NCBI RefSeq assembly: GCF_002087075.1
Contig: NZ_MWSM01000009.1
Span: 44,678 to 73,124 of the forward strand
From: Streptococcus pseudopneumoniae ATCC BAA-960 = CCUG 49455
Lineage (GTDB): Bacteria > Bacillota > Bacilli > Lactobacillales > Streptococcaceae
Length of the DNA: 28,447 nt
Direction of reading: 5' to 3'
Shown: one piece after another, positions 1 to 7,820 of the stretch
Layout: each line of letters opens with the position of its first letter
How positions within the stretch are numbered: the stretch's first letter is position 1
The notes under the pieces: model-generated
Seen by the model: the letters and a program-made list of their open reading frames with translations, nothing else
Databases searched by the model: none
What the model was told of the DNA's origin: nothing
Translations under genes and position numbers: made by a program

Positions 1-38
1 AGCTTCCTAGTTTGCTCTTTAATTTTCATTGAGTATAA
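1..38 (+). repeat. BOX element, boxC end (truncated by window edge)
   Basis: The first 38 bases match the distal end of the other BOX copies in this window (10014, 10381 and 12632, which lie in the opposite orientation). The shared features are the AGCTTCCTAGTTTGCTC stretch and the ATTTTCATTGAGTAT end. The rest of the element lies outside the window. One base differs from the copy at 10014 (C to T when read on the minus strand), and that change creates the stop codon of the GIY-YIG gene. Confidence 0.85.
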
Positions 39-303
39 GTAAATTTCTATCTTGATTTTCAGATAAAAATCTTTCCTTCTGTGGCCTCGTCTTACGCTTG
101 AGAAGGGCTTCAGCTGACATGGCTTCTTCCTTACTGGCAAAACCTTGAGCATAGATGAGTTTGACTGGCAAGCGTGCTCGTGTGTATTTGGCTCCCTTCC
201 CACTATTGTGGACAGCGAGGCGTTTTCTAACATCAGTCGTATAACCCGTATAGTAGGAACCATCACGGCACTCAAGCACATACATATAAGCCTTATGATC
301 CAT
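19..303 (-). CDS. GIY-YIG nuclease superfamily protein (UPF0213 type)
   Basis: This is a 94-residue single-domain GIY-YIG protein. The YMYVLEC...YYTGYT segment at residues 6-20 is the GIY-YIG motif, followed by R-K-R-L in the first helix and a K-G-A-K-Y-T segment. Stand-alone proteins of this type are annotated as endonucleases, but their substrates are mostly unknown. I chose the ATG at 303 because it begins the conserved domain; a longer reading would run back through the preceding methyltransferase gene. The start overlaps that gene's end by 11 bp, so translation is probably coupled. The last five residues (ILNEN) and the TAA stop are encoded by a BOX repeat, so the C-terminus is probably not ancestral. 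Family assignment is firm; function is not known. Confidence 0.88.
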   Translation of the reverse strand: MDHKAYMYVLECRDGSYYTGYTTDVRKRLAVHNSGKGAKYTRARLPVKLIYAQGFASKEEAMSAEALLKRKTRPQKERFLSENQDRNLLILNEN

Positions 304-1042
304 AATAAATCTCTTCGAGTTCCGGCGTATAAGAGCCATCATCATTGTGGACAATGAGAGGTGGCAAGACCTTAAAGCCACTTGTCGAGCCATCCTTGAT
401 AGCCTCAATTAAAAGCATATTGGCTTCCTTTTCCCTCTTTGGATAAACAAACTGCAGGCGCTTAGGTGCTAGATTATGTCGTTGCAACATATCCAGAATG
501 TCCAAGAGTCGGTCAGGACGATGAACCATAGCCAACCGTCCATTGGACTTGAGAATACTCTGGGCACTACGACAGATTTCCTGCAAATTGGTCGTGATTT
601 CATGGCGCGCCAAGAGATAATGCTCGCTCTCGTTCAGATTGGAATGAGGATCCACCTTGAAATAGGGCGGATTACACAAAATCATATCCACCTTACTTCC
701 CTGGATATAAGCAGACATATTTTTCAAATCATCACAGATGACCTCCATCTGCTCTTCCAAACCATTCAAACGGACAGAGCGTTCAGCCATATCCGCCAAA
801 CGCTCCTGAATCTCAACAGCCAAAATCTGTGCCTGAGTACGAGTGCTAGCAAATAGCCCCACCGCTCCATTCCCAGCGCAGAAATCCACTATCAAGCCCT
901 TTTTAGGAAAACGTGGAAAACGTGACAAGAGAACACTATCCACCGAATAGCTAAAAACCTCTCTATTTTGAATGATTTTAATATCTGTTGAGAAGAGCTG
1001 GTTAATTCGCTCCCCTGATTTTAATAATTGTTCTTCTTCCAT
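293..1042 (-). CDS. TrmN6/YfiC-like tRNA adenine-N6 methyltransferase
   Basis: This 249-residue Rossmann-fold SAM-dependent methyltransferase has the SAM-binding segment [13 protein letters not shown] (residues about 53-65) and the N6-adenine catalytic motif NPPYF (about 124-128). The early Q-x5[10 protein letters not shown] segment is typical of the YfiC/TrmN6 group, which methylates A37 of tRNA1(Val) in E. coli. The substrate here is inferred only. The start is the ATG at 1042: there is no Shine-Dalgarno sequence, and the -10 box ends just 6 nt before it, so the mRNA is predicted to be leaderless. No in-frame alternative start precedes the conserved N-terminal segment. The gene overlaps the GIY-YIG gene downstream, which it probably drives. 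Confidence 0.85.
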   Translation of the reverse strand: MEEEQLLKSGERINQLFSTDIKIIQNREVFSYSVDSVLLSRFPRFPKKGLIVDFCAGNGAVGLFASTRTQAQILAVEIQERLADMAERSVRLNGLEEQMEVICDDLKNMSAYIQGSKVDMILCNPPYFKVDPHSNLNESEHYLLARHEITTNLQEICRSAQSILKSNGRLAMVHRPDRLLDILDMLQRHNLAPKRLQFVYPKREKEANMLLIEAIKDGSTSGFKVLPPLIVHNDDGSYTPELEEIYYGS

Positions 1043-1048
1043 GGTTCT

Positions 1049-1077
1049 ATTATAGCAGATTTATATTAACATTACAA
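1049..1077 (-). promoter_or_regulatory. Promoter of the methyltransferase gene
   Basis: On the minus strand: -35 TTGTAA (1072-1077), 17-bp spacer ending in TGC (extended -10), -10 TATAAT (1049-1054). The start codon begins 7 nt after the last base of the -10 box, so the expected transcription start is at or next to the A of the ATG. Confidence 0.75.
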
Positions 1078-1095
1078 AAAATATAAAATTCTAAA

Positions 1096-1455
1096 CTACT
1101 TCTTCTTTTTTAAATAGTGCAAGGCTTCTCTAGTCCAAATTGGCATCATTCGTTTAAGAGGCGCAAAGCCGTAGTTAAAACGGTCGCTTGAAAAGCGTCT
1201 CCGTCTCGGAAACTGGTGCTTTTCTTCCTCCAAAGTGCGGATAGAAAGACTTGCTTTCCCTGTAAATTCATCTAAATCCACTACCTGAACTTGAACCTCT
1301 TCATCGACTTTCAAGGCTTCATGAATATTTTCAATAAAGCCTGTCCGAATCTCTGAAATGTGAATCAGCCCCGTATCACCCGTCTCTAGCTCAACAAAGG
1401 CACCGTAGGGCTGAATCCCTGTAATACGTCCCTTTAGCTTATCACCGATTTTCAT
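1096..1455 (-). CDS. cvfD: S1-domain RNA-binding regulator CvfD (GSP13-like)
   Basis: The 119-residue protein has one S1 (OB-fold) RNA-binding domain at residues 1-75, with the typical G-x-I-T-G-I-Q-P-Y-G-A-F-V-E and G-L-I-H-I-S-E-I signatures. A basic RRRRFSS segment and a lysine-only C-terminus follow. Pneumococcal CvfD and Bacillus YugI/GSP13 have this layout and act as ribosome-associated or post-transcriptional regulators; that role is taken from the family. The ATG at 1455 is chosen over the upstream start because GAGGA stands 6 nt before it and the S1 domain starts at once. It begins 1 bp after the stop of the Cof-cyclophilin gene, so the two are almost certainly cotranscribed. Confidence 0.88.
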   Translation of the reverse strand: MKIGDKLKGRITGIQPYGAFVELETGDTGLIHISEIRTGFIENIHEALKVDEEVQVQVVDLDEFTGKASLSIRTLEEEKHQFPRRRRFSSDRFNYGFAPLKRMMPIWTREALHYLKKKK

Positions 1456-1456
1456 C

Positions 1457-2857
1457 TTAGTCCTCGATTTCAATTGTTTCAATCACAACATCTTCAACTG
1501 GCTTGTCCATAGCCCCTGTTTCAACAGCAGCGATTGCATCCAAAACAGCGTAAGAAGCTTCATCAGCTAGCTGACCAAAAACAGTATGACGGCGGTCTAG
1601 GTGAGGAGTTCCTCCTTGGTTGGCATAGATTTCCGCAATCGGTTCTGGCCAACCACCACGAGCAATTTCTTTCTTAGAATAAGGTAGGTGTTGGTTTTGC
1701 ACGATAAAGAACTGGCTGCCGTTAGTATTTGGACCAGCATTGGCCATAGAAAGGGCACCCCGGACATTGTAAAGTTCTTCTGAGAATTCATCCTCAAAAG
1801 ATTCGCCGTAGATGGACTCGCCACCCATACCAGTTCCAGTTGGGTCTCCACCTTGAATCATAAAGTCCTTGATAATACGGTGGAAAATGACACCATCATA
1901 GTAACCATCTTTTGCAAGAGCTACAAAGTTAGCTACTGTTTTAGGAGCATGTTCAGGGAAAAGTTTAATACGCAAGTCTCCGTGATTGGTCTTAATAGTC
2001 GCGATAGGACCTTCTACTGTTTCAATGTCTACTTGTGGGAAATGCAATTCTTTTTCTACCATACCAAATCCTTCTAAGGCATCAAAAATGCCATCTTCTT
2101 CTAGTGCTTTTGTAATATAATCTGCTTTTTCTTTGATCTTATCATGAGAAATTCCCATTGCAACGCTGATTCCAGCATAATCAAAGAGTTCCAAGTCGTT
2201 GAGGCCATCTCCAAAAACCATGACCTTCTCTGGTTTCAAGCCAAGATGTTCCACAACCTTTTCCACCCCCGTCGCTTTGGAGCCTGAAATCGGCACAATA
2301 TCAGACGAATGCTCATGCCAACGAACCATGCGAAGTTTGTCTGAGAGACTGTCAGGCAAGTGCAAGTCATCTCCTTTATCTTCAAAAGTCCACATCTGAT
2401 AGATATTTTCTTTTTCATGGAAATCAGGATCTACATCTAAATCGGGATAAATTGGATTGATAGCTTCACTAATCATATCGGTACGAGTCGACAATTTGGC
2501 ATCATGACTCCCAACCAAGCCATACTCTATTTCCTCTTGCTTGGCCCAAGAAATATACTCCTCAACATCTGACTTCTCAATCTGATGTTGATAAATAACC
2601 TGACCTTTTTTATCTTCGATATAAGCCCCATTTAAGGTCACAAAAAAGTCAGGATTCAGTTCATGAATCTCTGGTACAACACCAAAAATCCCCCGTCCAG
2701 AAGCAATACCTGTCAAGATTCCTTTCTCACGTAATTGCTTAAAAACAGTTGGGATTGAAGACGGAATAAAACCTGTCTTGGAATTTCGCAATGTATCATC
2801 AATATCAAAAAAGACAATCTTAATCTTTTTTGCCTTGTATCTTAATTTGGCATCCAT
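1457..2857 (-). CDS. Fused Cof-type HAD phosphatase and cyclophilin peptidyl-prolyl isomerase
   Basis: This 466-residue protein joins two enzymes. The first, residues about 11-265, is a Cof-subfamily HAD hydrolase with the nucleophile motif D18-I-D20-D-T22 and a late G-D-G-L-N-D metal site near residue 215. The second, about 280-466, is a cyclophilin with FHRIIKDFMIQGGDP and NGSQFFI, which carry the proline-isomerase active-site Arg, Phe, Met and Gln. There is no signal peptide, so it is probably cytoplasmic. The HAD substrate is likely a sugar phosphate or similar small phosphoester, by family only. The ATG is preceded by AGAGG. cvfD follows after 1 bp. The fusion is uninterrupted and, as far as I recall, is conserved in pneumococci. 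Confidence 0.92.
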   Translation of the reverse strand: MDAKLRYKAKKIKIVFFDIDDTLRNSKTGFIPSSIPTVFKQLREKGILTGIASGRGIFGVVPEIHELNPDFFVTLNGAYIEDKKGQVIYQHQIEKSDVEEYISWAKQEEIEYGLVGSHDAKLSTRTDMISEAINPIYPDLDVDPDFHEKENIYQMWTFEDKGDDLHLPDSLSDKLRMVRWHEHSSDIVPISGSKATGVEKVVEHLGLKPEKVMVFGDGLNDLELFDYAGISVAMGISHDKIKEKADYITKALEEDGIFDALEGFGMVEKELHFPQVDIETVEGPIATIKTNHGDLRIKLFPEHAPKTVANFVALAKDGYYDGVIFHRIIKDFMIQGGDPTGTGMGGESIYGESFEDEFSEELYNVRGALSMANAGPNTNGSQFFIVQNQHLPYSKKEIARGGWPEPIAEIYANQGGTPHLDRRHTVFGQLADEASYAVLDAIAAVETGAMDKPVEDVVIETIEIED

Positions 2858-2887
2858 CTCACTACCTCTTTCAATCTAACTCTTTCC

Positions 2888-2896
2888 ATTATACCA
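2888..2896 (-). promoter_or_regulatory. Extended -10 promoter of the Cof-cyclophilin/cvfD operon
   Basis: TGGTATAAT on the minus strand, about 30 bp before the start codon. No good -35 hexamer lies 16-18 bp upstream, which fits an extended -10 promoter. Confidence 0.6.
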
Positions 2897-2939
2897 TAAA
2901 GTAGCTAAATCCCCTATTTTCAAAGAAATTCGCCATCTC

Positions 2940-3443
2940 TTATTCGAACTTCTTTGATAAGTACAGAACTAAATCATCATTATTTTGAATAGTAGCATTC
3001 ATTTCCAAGGGTTGATTTCGATACCAGACACCTGTCCCATCTGGAATGTAGCCCCGTCTGATATACAATCTCTGGGCAGGGCCATAGCCTAAGTGCAAAC
3101 CTACACCAAGAGTGACCTTACTCGAAACAAACTTGACTCGTTTTTCTGCTTCTTCTAGCAATTGATTCCCAATCCCTTGATTTCTAAAAGGCTCAAACAC
3201 ATTAAAATCTGATAATTCTGGATAGACTTCTGCAAAAGGACAATGTTTAGCAGAGGGCAAAATGGTAACGTAGCCCGCTACAGCACCATCAATCTCTGCA
3301 ACTAAGACTTCTCTCTCCCCACTTTCCTGTTCCAGAAAATATCTAGCCAAAATTTCCTCTCTACCAGGCCAACCTTGATTCATAAAGCCATGAGATAAGG
3401 ATTCAATATCAGACTTAATCATATTTCTAATCGTACAATTCAT
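2940..3443 (-). CDS. GNAT-family N-acetyltransferase
   Basis: The 167-residue protein has a GNAT fold. The acetyl-CoA binding segment (R/Q-x-x-G-x-G/A type) is R-N-Q-G-I-G-N-Q-L, followed by a GVGLHLGYGPAQRLYIRRGY segment typical of the C-terminal half. The substrate cannot be read from the sequence. I place the start at the ATG at 3443, not the one at 3479. The upstream ATG overlaps a TATAAT box, so it would not be in the transcript, while AAAGGTGGG stands just before the inner ATG. It has its own promoter and lies downstream of the terminator array of the rpsR operon, so it is a separate transcription unit. Confidence 0.85.
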   Translation of the reverse strand: MNCTIRNMIKSDIESLSHGFMNQGWPGREEILARYFLEQESGEREVLVAEIDGAVAGYVTILPSAKHCPFAEVYPELSDFNVFEPFRNQGIGNQLLEEAEKRVKFVSSKVTLGVGLHLGYGPAQRLYIRRGYIPDGTGVWYRNQPLEMNATIQNNDDLVLYLSKKFE

Positions 3444-3477
3444 CTTTGACTTACCCACCTTTACTCTTTCTATTACC

Positions 3478-3486
3478 ATTATAGCA
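3478..3486 (-). promoter_or_regulatory. Extended -10 promoter of the GNAT gene
   Basis: TGCTATAAT on the minus strand; only a poor T-rich -35 lies 17 bp upstream. The TATAAT overlaps an upstream in-frame ATG, which argues that translation starts at 3443. Confidence 0.65.
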
Positions 3487-3510
3487 CGCCAAGGTCAGAA
3501 AAAAACTATC

Positions 3511-3692
3511 TCGTGAAAAAAAGATCCGTTGGGGTCTTAATTCGCATTCTTGTTTCCAAGCTCATGAAAAAGAGGTCCCCCTGACCTCAACTCGCTCTCT
3601 CATTTCAAGGCTCGTGAAAAAAAGACCCGTCGGGGTCTTAATTCGCTTTCTTGTTTTCAAGCTCATGAAAAAGAGGTCCACTGGACCTGAAA
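3511..3692 (-). repeat. Tandem array of four terminator-like hairpin units (A-B-A-B)
   Basis: Four imperfect units of 50-51 bp alternate in two types, starting at 3511 (A), 3562 (B), 3612 (A) and 3663 (B, shortened). Each contains a short inverted repeat: 3521-3538, 3572-3588, 3622-3639 and 3674-3688. Each hairpin is followed on the minus strand by a run of 5-7 T. They lie directly behind the rpsR terminator, in the same direction as the rpsF-ssb-rpsR operon. Confidence 0.85.
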
Positions 3693-3714
3693 AAAAGACC
3701 CAACCGGGTCTTTT
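3693..3714 (-). terminator. Intrinsic terminator of the rpsF-ssb-rpsR operon
   Basis: A 9-bp stem (AAAAGACCC / GGGTCTTTT) with a 4-nt loop lies 2 bp after the rpsR stop codon. T-runs on both strands make it potentially bidirectional. It is the first of five hairpins in a row. Confidence 0.9.
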
Positions 3715-3716
3715 CT

Positions 3717-3956
3717 TTAATCTTCGTTTACGAAAGGCATCAAAGCCATTACGCGAGCGCGTTTGATAGCTGTTGTTACTTTACGTTGGTTTTTAGCTGA
3801 AGTTCCTGTTACACGACGAGGAAGGATTTTCCCACGTTCTGAAACGAAACGGCTAAGAAGCTCAGTATCTTTGTAATCAACATATTCAATTTTGTTTGCT
3901 GCGATGTAATCAACTTTTTTACGGCGTTTGAATCCGCCACGACGTTGTTGAGCCAT
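3717..3956 (-). CDS. rpsR: 30S ribosomal protein bS18
   Basis: The 79-residue protein has the bS18 hallmarks: a basic [11 protein letters not shown]-terminus, [21 protein letters not shown] and a [15 protein letters not shown]-terminus. It binds the small-subunit platform as a heterodimer with bS6. A strong AAAGGAG precedes the ATG. It is the last gene of rpsF-ssb-rpsR and begins 31 bp after ssb. Confidence 0.98.
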   Translation of the reverse strand: MAQQRRGGFKRRKKVDYIAANKIEYVDYKDTELLSRFVSERGKILPRRVTGTSAKNQRKVTTAIKRARVMALMPFVNED

Positions 3957-3987
3957 GTTTTTTCTCCTTTATAATTTTAGTTGTCCA

Positions 3988-4458
3988 TTAGAATGGTAAA
4001 TCATCATCTGAAATATCCAATGGGTTTGTTGCTCCAAATGGATTTTCATCACGTGAAAAGTCTGGTACTGAATTTGTAGGCGCTGAATAGTTTGCAGTTG
4101 GTGCAGAGTAAGCTCCACCTGTATGACCTTCACGCACACTACGGCTTTCTAACATTTGGAAATTCTCAGCCACGACCTCTGTCACGTAGATACGTTGTCC
4201 TTGCTGGTTATCGTAACTACGAGTCTGGATACGGCCTGTCACCCCGATAAGTGAGCCTTTTTTAGCCCAATTAGCAAGGTTCTCAGCCTGTTGACGCCAC
4301 ATAACGACATTGATAAAATCAGCCTCACGTTCGCCATTTTGACTCTTAAATGTACGGTTTACTGCAAGAGTAAAAGTCGCAACTGCTACATTTGATGGGG
4401 TATAACGCAACTCAGCGTCACGTGTCATGCGCCCTACAAGTACAACATTGTTAATCAT
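3988..4458 (-). CDS. ssb: Single-stranded DNA-binding protein (housekeeping SsbA type)
   Basis: The 156-residue SSB has an N-terminal OB-fold (about 1-105, starting [20 protein letters not shown]). A flexible Ser/Asn/Pro-rich linker follows, then the acidic tip DISDDDLPF that recruits partner proteins. The length and its place between rpsF and rpsR indicate the constitutive replication SSB rather than the shorter competence-induced SsbB. I saw no competence (cin-box) element before it, which fits. It starts 11 bp after rpsF. Confidence 0.97.
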   Translation of the reverse strand: MINNVVLVGRMTRDAELRYTPSNVAVATFTLAVNRTFKSQNGEREADFINVVMWRQQAENLANWAKKGSLIGVTGRIQTRSYDNQQGQRIYVTEVVAENFQMLESRSVREGHTGGAYSAPTANYSAPTNSVPDFSRDENPFGATNPLDISDDDLPF

Positions 4459-4469
4459 AGTTTACCTTC

Positions 4470-4760
4470 TTACGCGTCAATTTTGACGATCATGTGACGA
4501 AGAATGTCAGCGTTAATTTTTGAAAGACGGTCAAACTCTTTAAGAGCTGCATCGTCGTTTGCTTCAACGTTAACGATGTGGTAAAGTCCTTCACGGAAAT
4601 CTTTGATTTCGTATGCAAGACGGCGTTTTTCCCAAGATTTTGATTCAACAACAGTTGCACCGTTGTCAGTCAAAATAGAGTCAAAACGTGCTACCAAAGC
4701 GTTTTTAGCTTCTTCTTCAATGTTTGGACGAATGATATAAAGAATTTCGTATTTAGCCAT
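4470..4760 (-). CDS. rpsF: 30S ribosomal protein bS6
   Basis: The 96-residue protein has the bS6 ferredoxin-like fold sequence, including [43 protein letters not shown] and a C-terminal [10 protein letters not shown]. It partners bS18 on the 30S platform. It is first in its operon, behind a strong promoter and a structured leader, with AAAGGAGGAA before the ATG. Confidence 0.98.
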   Translation of the reverse strand: MAKYEILYIIRPNIEEEAKNALVARFDSILTDNGATVVESKSWEKRRLAYEIKDFREGLYHIVNVEANDDAALKEFDRLSKINADILRHMIVKIDA

Positions 4761-4828
4761 TGATATGTTCCTCCTTTTGGTCTAATGACCCCAAGACTTT
4801 GCAAGGGGTAAGTGAGGTTCGCTCACAA
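4761..4828 (-). promoter_or_regulatory. Structured 5' leader of rpsF
   Basis: The leader between the predicted transcription start (about 4828) and rpsF folds into two small hairpins on the minus strand: GTGAG/CTCAC (4812-4826) and ACCCC/GGGGT (4788-4809). In other bacteria the S6:S18 complex binds its own rpsF leader to repress it. I could not clearly identify the CCG-bulge motif of that leader here, so autoregulation is inference only. Confidence 0.4.
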
Positions 4829-4834
4829 TAAACT

Positions 4835-4863
4835 ATTATACTAGAAAAAAATTTTTTACGCAA
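4835..4863 (-). promoter_or_regulatory. Promoter of rpsF-ssb-rpsR
   Basis: Minus strand: -35 TTGCGT (4858-4863), 17-bp A/T-tract spacer, -10 TATAAT (4835-4840). The spacer is a run of A followed by a run of T. Confidence 0.8.
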
Positions 4864-4883
4864 GTAAAAACTCTGATATGCGA

Positions 4884-4904
4884 AAAACGCCACATGGGCG
4901 TTTT
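4884..4904 (-). terminator. Intrinsic terminator of the asnS operon
   Basis: An 8-bp stem (AAAACGCC / GGCGTTTT) with a 5-nt loop and a flanking T-run lies just past the asnS stop. It separates the asnS operon from the rpsF promoter. Confidence 0.88.
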
Positions 4905-4911
4905 CCTATTC

Positions 4912-6255
4912 TTACGGTTTAATACGGTGCAACATACGTGGGAATGGAATGGCTTCACGGATATGTTTTGTTCCTGCTGCGAAGGTTACCATACGCTCGA
5001 TACCGATACCAAATCCACCGTGTGGAACTGTACCGTATTTACGAAGGTCAAGGTAGAATTCATACTCTGTACGGTCCATGCCAAGTTCATCCATCTTAGC
5101 GACAAGGGAATCATAGTCTTCCTCACGCATAGAACCACCGATGATTTCTCCGTAACCTTCTGGAGCAAGCAAGTCTGCACAAAGCACGCGCTCTGGATTT
5201 CCAGGAACTGGTTTCATATAGAAGGCCTTGATGGCTGCTGGGTAGTTCGTGACAAAAGTTGGCACACCAAAGTGGTTTGAAATCCAAGTTTCATGTGGTG
5301 AACCAAAGTCATCACCATGCTCAAGATGTTCGTAGTCAGCGTCTTCATCATTCTCATGTTCTTGCAAGAGGTCAATGGCTTGATCGTAAGTGATACGTTT
5401 GAATGGCTCTGCAATGTAGCGTTTCAAGAGCTCTGTATCACGTTCCAAGGTTTCCAAGGCTTGAGGCGCACGGTCAAGAACACCTTGTAGAAGAGCTTTC
5501 ACATAAGCTTCTTGCAAGTCAAGCGACTCATCATGTGTCAAGTATGAGTACTCTGCATCCATCATCCAGAACTCGGTCAAGTGACGGCGCGTTTTTGATT
5601 TTTCAGCACGGAAAACTGGACCAAAGTCAAAGACACGACCAAGAGCCATAGCACCTGCTTCTAGGTAAAGCTGACCTGATTGGCTCAAGTAGGCTGGCGT
5701 TCCGAAGTAGTCCGTTTCAAAGAGTTCTGTTGAATCTTCTGCCGCATTTCCTGAAAGAATTGGGCTGTCAAATTTCATGAAACCGTTCTTGTCAAAGAAC
5801 TCATAAGTTGCATGGATAATAGCGTTACGGATTTGCATCACGGCCACTTGCTTACGAGAACGGAGCCACAAGTGACGGTTGTCCATCAAAAAGTCTGTAC
5901 CGTGTTCTTTTGGTGTGATTGGGTAGTCTTGAGATTCACCGATCACTTCGATGTCTGTGATGTCCAACTCATAGCCAAATTTAGAACGTTCGTCCTCTTT
6001 GACAATACCTGTCACATAAACAGACGTTTCTTGGCTCAAGCGTTTGATGACATCAAACTTCTCAAGTCCTACTTCTTCACCAAATTTTTCGACAAAGTTT
6101 GGTTTAAAAGCCACACCTTGGAAGAAGGCTGTTCCATCACGCAATTGCAAGAAGGCAATTTTCCCTTTTCCTGATTTGTTGGCAACCCAAGCGCCAATCG
6201 TCACTTCCTGACCAACATAGTCTTTTACATCAATAATCGTTACACGTTTTGTCAT
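4912..6255 (-). CDS. asnS: Asparagine--tRNA ligase
   Basis: This is a 447-residue class IIb aminoacyl-tRNA synthetase. It has an N-terminal OB-fold anticodon-binding domain (about 15-105), then the catalytic core with motif 2 around [21 protein letters not shown] and motif 3 [11 protein letters not shown] near the C-terminus. The length is normal for bacterial AsnRS. It charges tRNA(Asn) in the cytoplasm. It is the last gene of a ypmB-aspB-VOC-asnS operon; ypmB-aspB-asnS linkage is also known in Bacillus. It starts 19 bp after the VOC gene. Confidence 0.97.
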   Translation of the reverse strand: MTKRVTIIDVKDYVGQEVTIGAWVANKSGKGKIAFLQLRDGTAFFQGVAFKPNFVEKFGEEVGLEKFDVIKRLSQETSVYVTGIVKEDERSKFGYELDITDIEVIGESQDYPITPKEHGTDFLMDNRHLWLRSRKQVAVMQIRNAIIHATYEFFDKNGFMKFDSPILSGNAAEDSTELFETDYFGTPAYLSQSGQLYLEAGAMALGRVFDFGPVFRAEKSKTRRHLTEFWMMDAEYSYLTHDESLDLQEAYVKALLQGVLDRAPQALETLERDTELLKRYIAEPFKRITYDQAIDLLQEHENDEDADYEHLEHGDDFGSPHETWISNHFGVPTFVTNYPAAIKAFYMKPVPGNPERVLCADLLAPEGYGEIIGGSMREEDYDSLVAKMDELGMDRTEYEFYLDLRKYGTVPHGGFGIGIERMVTFAAGTKHIREAIPFPRMLHRIKP

Positions 6256-6274
6256 TATTTTTCCTTTTTCTTTT

Positions 6275-6640
6275 TTATTCTTTATGGCAAACCACTTCTA
6301 TATTGTTCCCATCTGGGTCAATCACAAAAGCAGCGTAGTAAATCGGATGCTCACTGCGATAATCAGGAGCCCCATTGTCTCGCCCACCTGCCTCTAAACC
6401 AGCCTCATAACAAGCCTGAACTTCTTCCTTATTTTCTGCTAAAAAAGCAAAGTGAATAGGATCTTGTGTCCCCTGAGCCAGCCAAAAATCACCACCAGGA
6501 TGAGGGCTGTTCGGGGCAAGAAAACTGATTAGAGAACTAGTCTTAAAAGCCAATTTATAGCCCAAAGGAGCGAGAAAACTCTTATAAAATCCTTCTGAAA
6601 TTTGTAAATCCTTTACCTTAATCTCAAAATGATCAATCAT
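6275..6640 (-). CDS. VOC (glyoxalase/bleomycin-resistance fold) family protein
   Basis: The 121-residue protein has a vicinal-oxygen-chelate fold. It starts [12 protein letters not shown] and ends with the second-repeat signature [16 protein letters not shown], whose His and Glu positions can bind metal. Such proteins range from lyases to resistance proteins, and the substrate cannot be read here. I chose the ATG at 6640; a GTG two codons upstream is possible. It overlaps the aspB stop by 8 bp, so it is translationally coupled within the aspB-asnS operon. Confidence 0.85.
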   Translation of the reverse strand: MIDHFEIKVKDLQISEGFYKSFLAPLGYKLAFKTSSLISFLAPNSPHPGGDFWLAQGTQDPIHFAFLAENKEEVQACYEAGLEAGGRDNGAPDYRSEHPIYYAAFVIDPDGNNIEVVCHKE

Positions 6641-7820
6641 TCTCACTACCCATAAATGCTTTCAAGCGTTTAACTGCTTCTTTAAGCGTGTCTAGGTCTG
6701 TCGCATAGCTGAGGCGGACATTTTCTGGTGCTCCGAATCCTGCTCCTGTTACCAAGGCCACTTCGGCTTCTTCTAGGATAGCGGTTGTAAAATCTGTCAC
6801 ATCTGTATAGCCTTTCATCTCCATAGCTTTTTTGACATTTGGGAAGAGATAGAAAGCTCCTTGCGGTTTGAGCACTTCAAATCCTGGCACCTCAGCAAGA
6901 AGGGGATAGATGGTATTGAGACGTTCCTCAAAAGCCTGACGCATGCTTTCTACAGTATCTTGCTCACCTGATAGAGCCTCAACTGCTGCATACTGGGCTA
7001 CTGCTGACGGATTCGAAGTTGTTTGACCTGCAATCTTGGACATGGCAGCAATAATGTTTGCTTCTCCAACGGCATAGCCAATCCGCCAACCTGTCATGGC
7101 ATAGATTTTAGACACACCATTGATGACCACTGTTTGCTTGCGAATTGCCTCAGATAGGCTAGAAATCGGTGTGAACTCATGACCATTATAGACCAAGCGC
7201 CCATAGATATCATCTGCTAGAATGAGAATATCCTTTTCTACAGCCCAGTTTCCGATTGCCAAGAGTTCCTCACGGGTGTAAATCATACCTGTCGGATTGG
7301 ATGGCGAATTCAGCACCAAAACCTTGGTCTTGTCTGTGCGAGCTGCTTCTAACTGCTCTACGGTCACCTTAAAGTGATTATCTTCCTTAGCAGGAACAAA
7401 GACTGGCACACCTTCTGCCATCTTGACCTGGTCTCCATAGCTTACCCAGTAGGGGGTTGGGATGATAACTTCATCACCTGGATTGACCACAGCCATAAAG
7501 AAGGTATAGAGAGAATATTTGGCTCCAGCAGCGACTGTCACTTGATTTGGCGCTACAGAATAGCCGTAAAAGCGTTCAAAGTAAGTATTGACCGCTGCCT
7601 TGAGCTCTGGCAGGCCTGAGGTTACTGTATAAAAAGAAGCACGCCCATCTCGAATCGATGCAATGGCGGCATCTTGGATATTTTTTGGAGTAGTGAAATC
7701 TGGCTCACCCAAGGTTAGAGACAGGATATCTCTTCCCTCAGACTTGAGTGCTTTGGCACGAGCTCCAGCAGCCAAGGTCACACTTTCTTCCATTTCTAAA
7801 ACACGGTTGGATAGTTTCAT
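6633..7820 (-). CDS. aspB: Class I aspartate aminotransferase (AspB type)
   Basis: The 395-residue PLP enzyme is of aminotransferase subgroup I-gamma. It has SNPTG (N175), the LADDIYGRL segment (about 201-209) and the PLP Schiff-base lysine K238 in SKIYAMTGWRIGY. It interconverts aspartate and oxaloacetate. Its placement just before asnS suggests a link between aspartate/asparagine supply and tRNA charging. The start is an ATG preceded by AAGGAGG and overlaps the ypmB stop as ATGA. Confidence 0.93.
   Translation of the reverse strand: MKLSNRVLEMEESVTLAAGARAKALKSEGRDILSLTLGEPDFTTPKNIQDAAIASIRDGRASFYTVTSGLPELKAAVNTYFERFYGYSVAPNQVTVAAGAKYSLYTFFMAVVNPGDEVIIPTPYWVSYGDQVKMAEGVPVFVPAKEDNHFKVTVEQLEAARTDKTKVLVLNSPSNPTGMIYTREELLAIGNWAVEKDILILADDIYGRLVYNGHEFTPISSLSEAIRKQTVVINGVSKIYAMTGWRIGYAVGEANIIAAMSKIAGQTTSNPSAVAQYAAVEALSGEQDTVESMRQAFEERLNTIYPLLAEVPGFEVLKPQGAFYLFPNVKKAMEMKGYTDVTDFTTAILEEAEVALVTGAGFGAPENVRLSYATDLDTLKEAVKRLKAFMGSEND

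Noticed and set aside
3479..3481. Upstream ATG start for the GNAT protein
   Set aside because: It overlaps a TATAAT extended -10 box, so it would not be transcribed; the ATG at 3443 has its own ribosome site.
3511..3692. Coding or BOX-type repeat
   Set aside because: No open frame with a ribosome site and no BOX ends; the units consist of hairpins with T-runs.
3988..4458. Competence-induced SsbB
   Set aside because: The length (156 aa), the ribosomal operon context and the absence of a cin-box point to the housekeeping SSB.
4761..4828. Confirmed S6:S18 autoregulatory leader
   Set aside because: Hairpins are present, but the diagnostic CCG bulge could not be found by eye; kept only as a structured leader.
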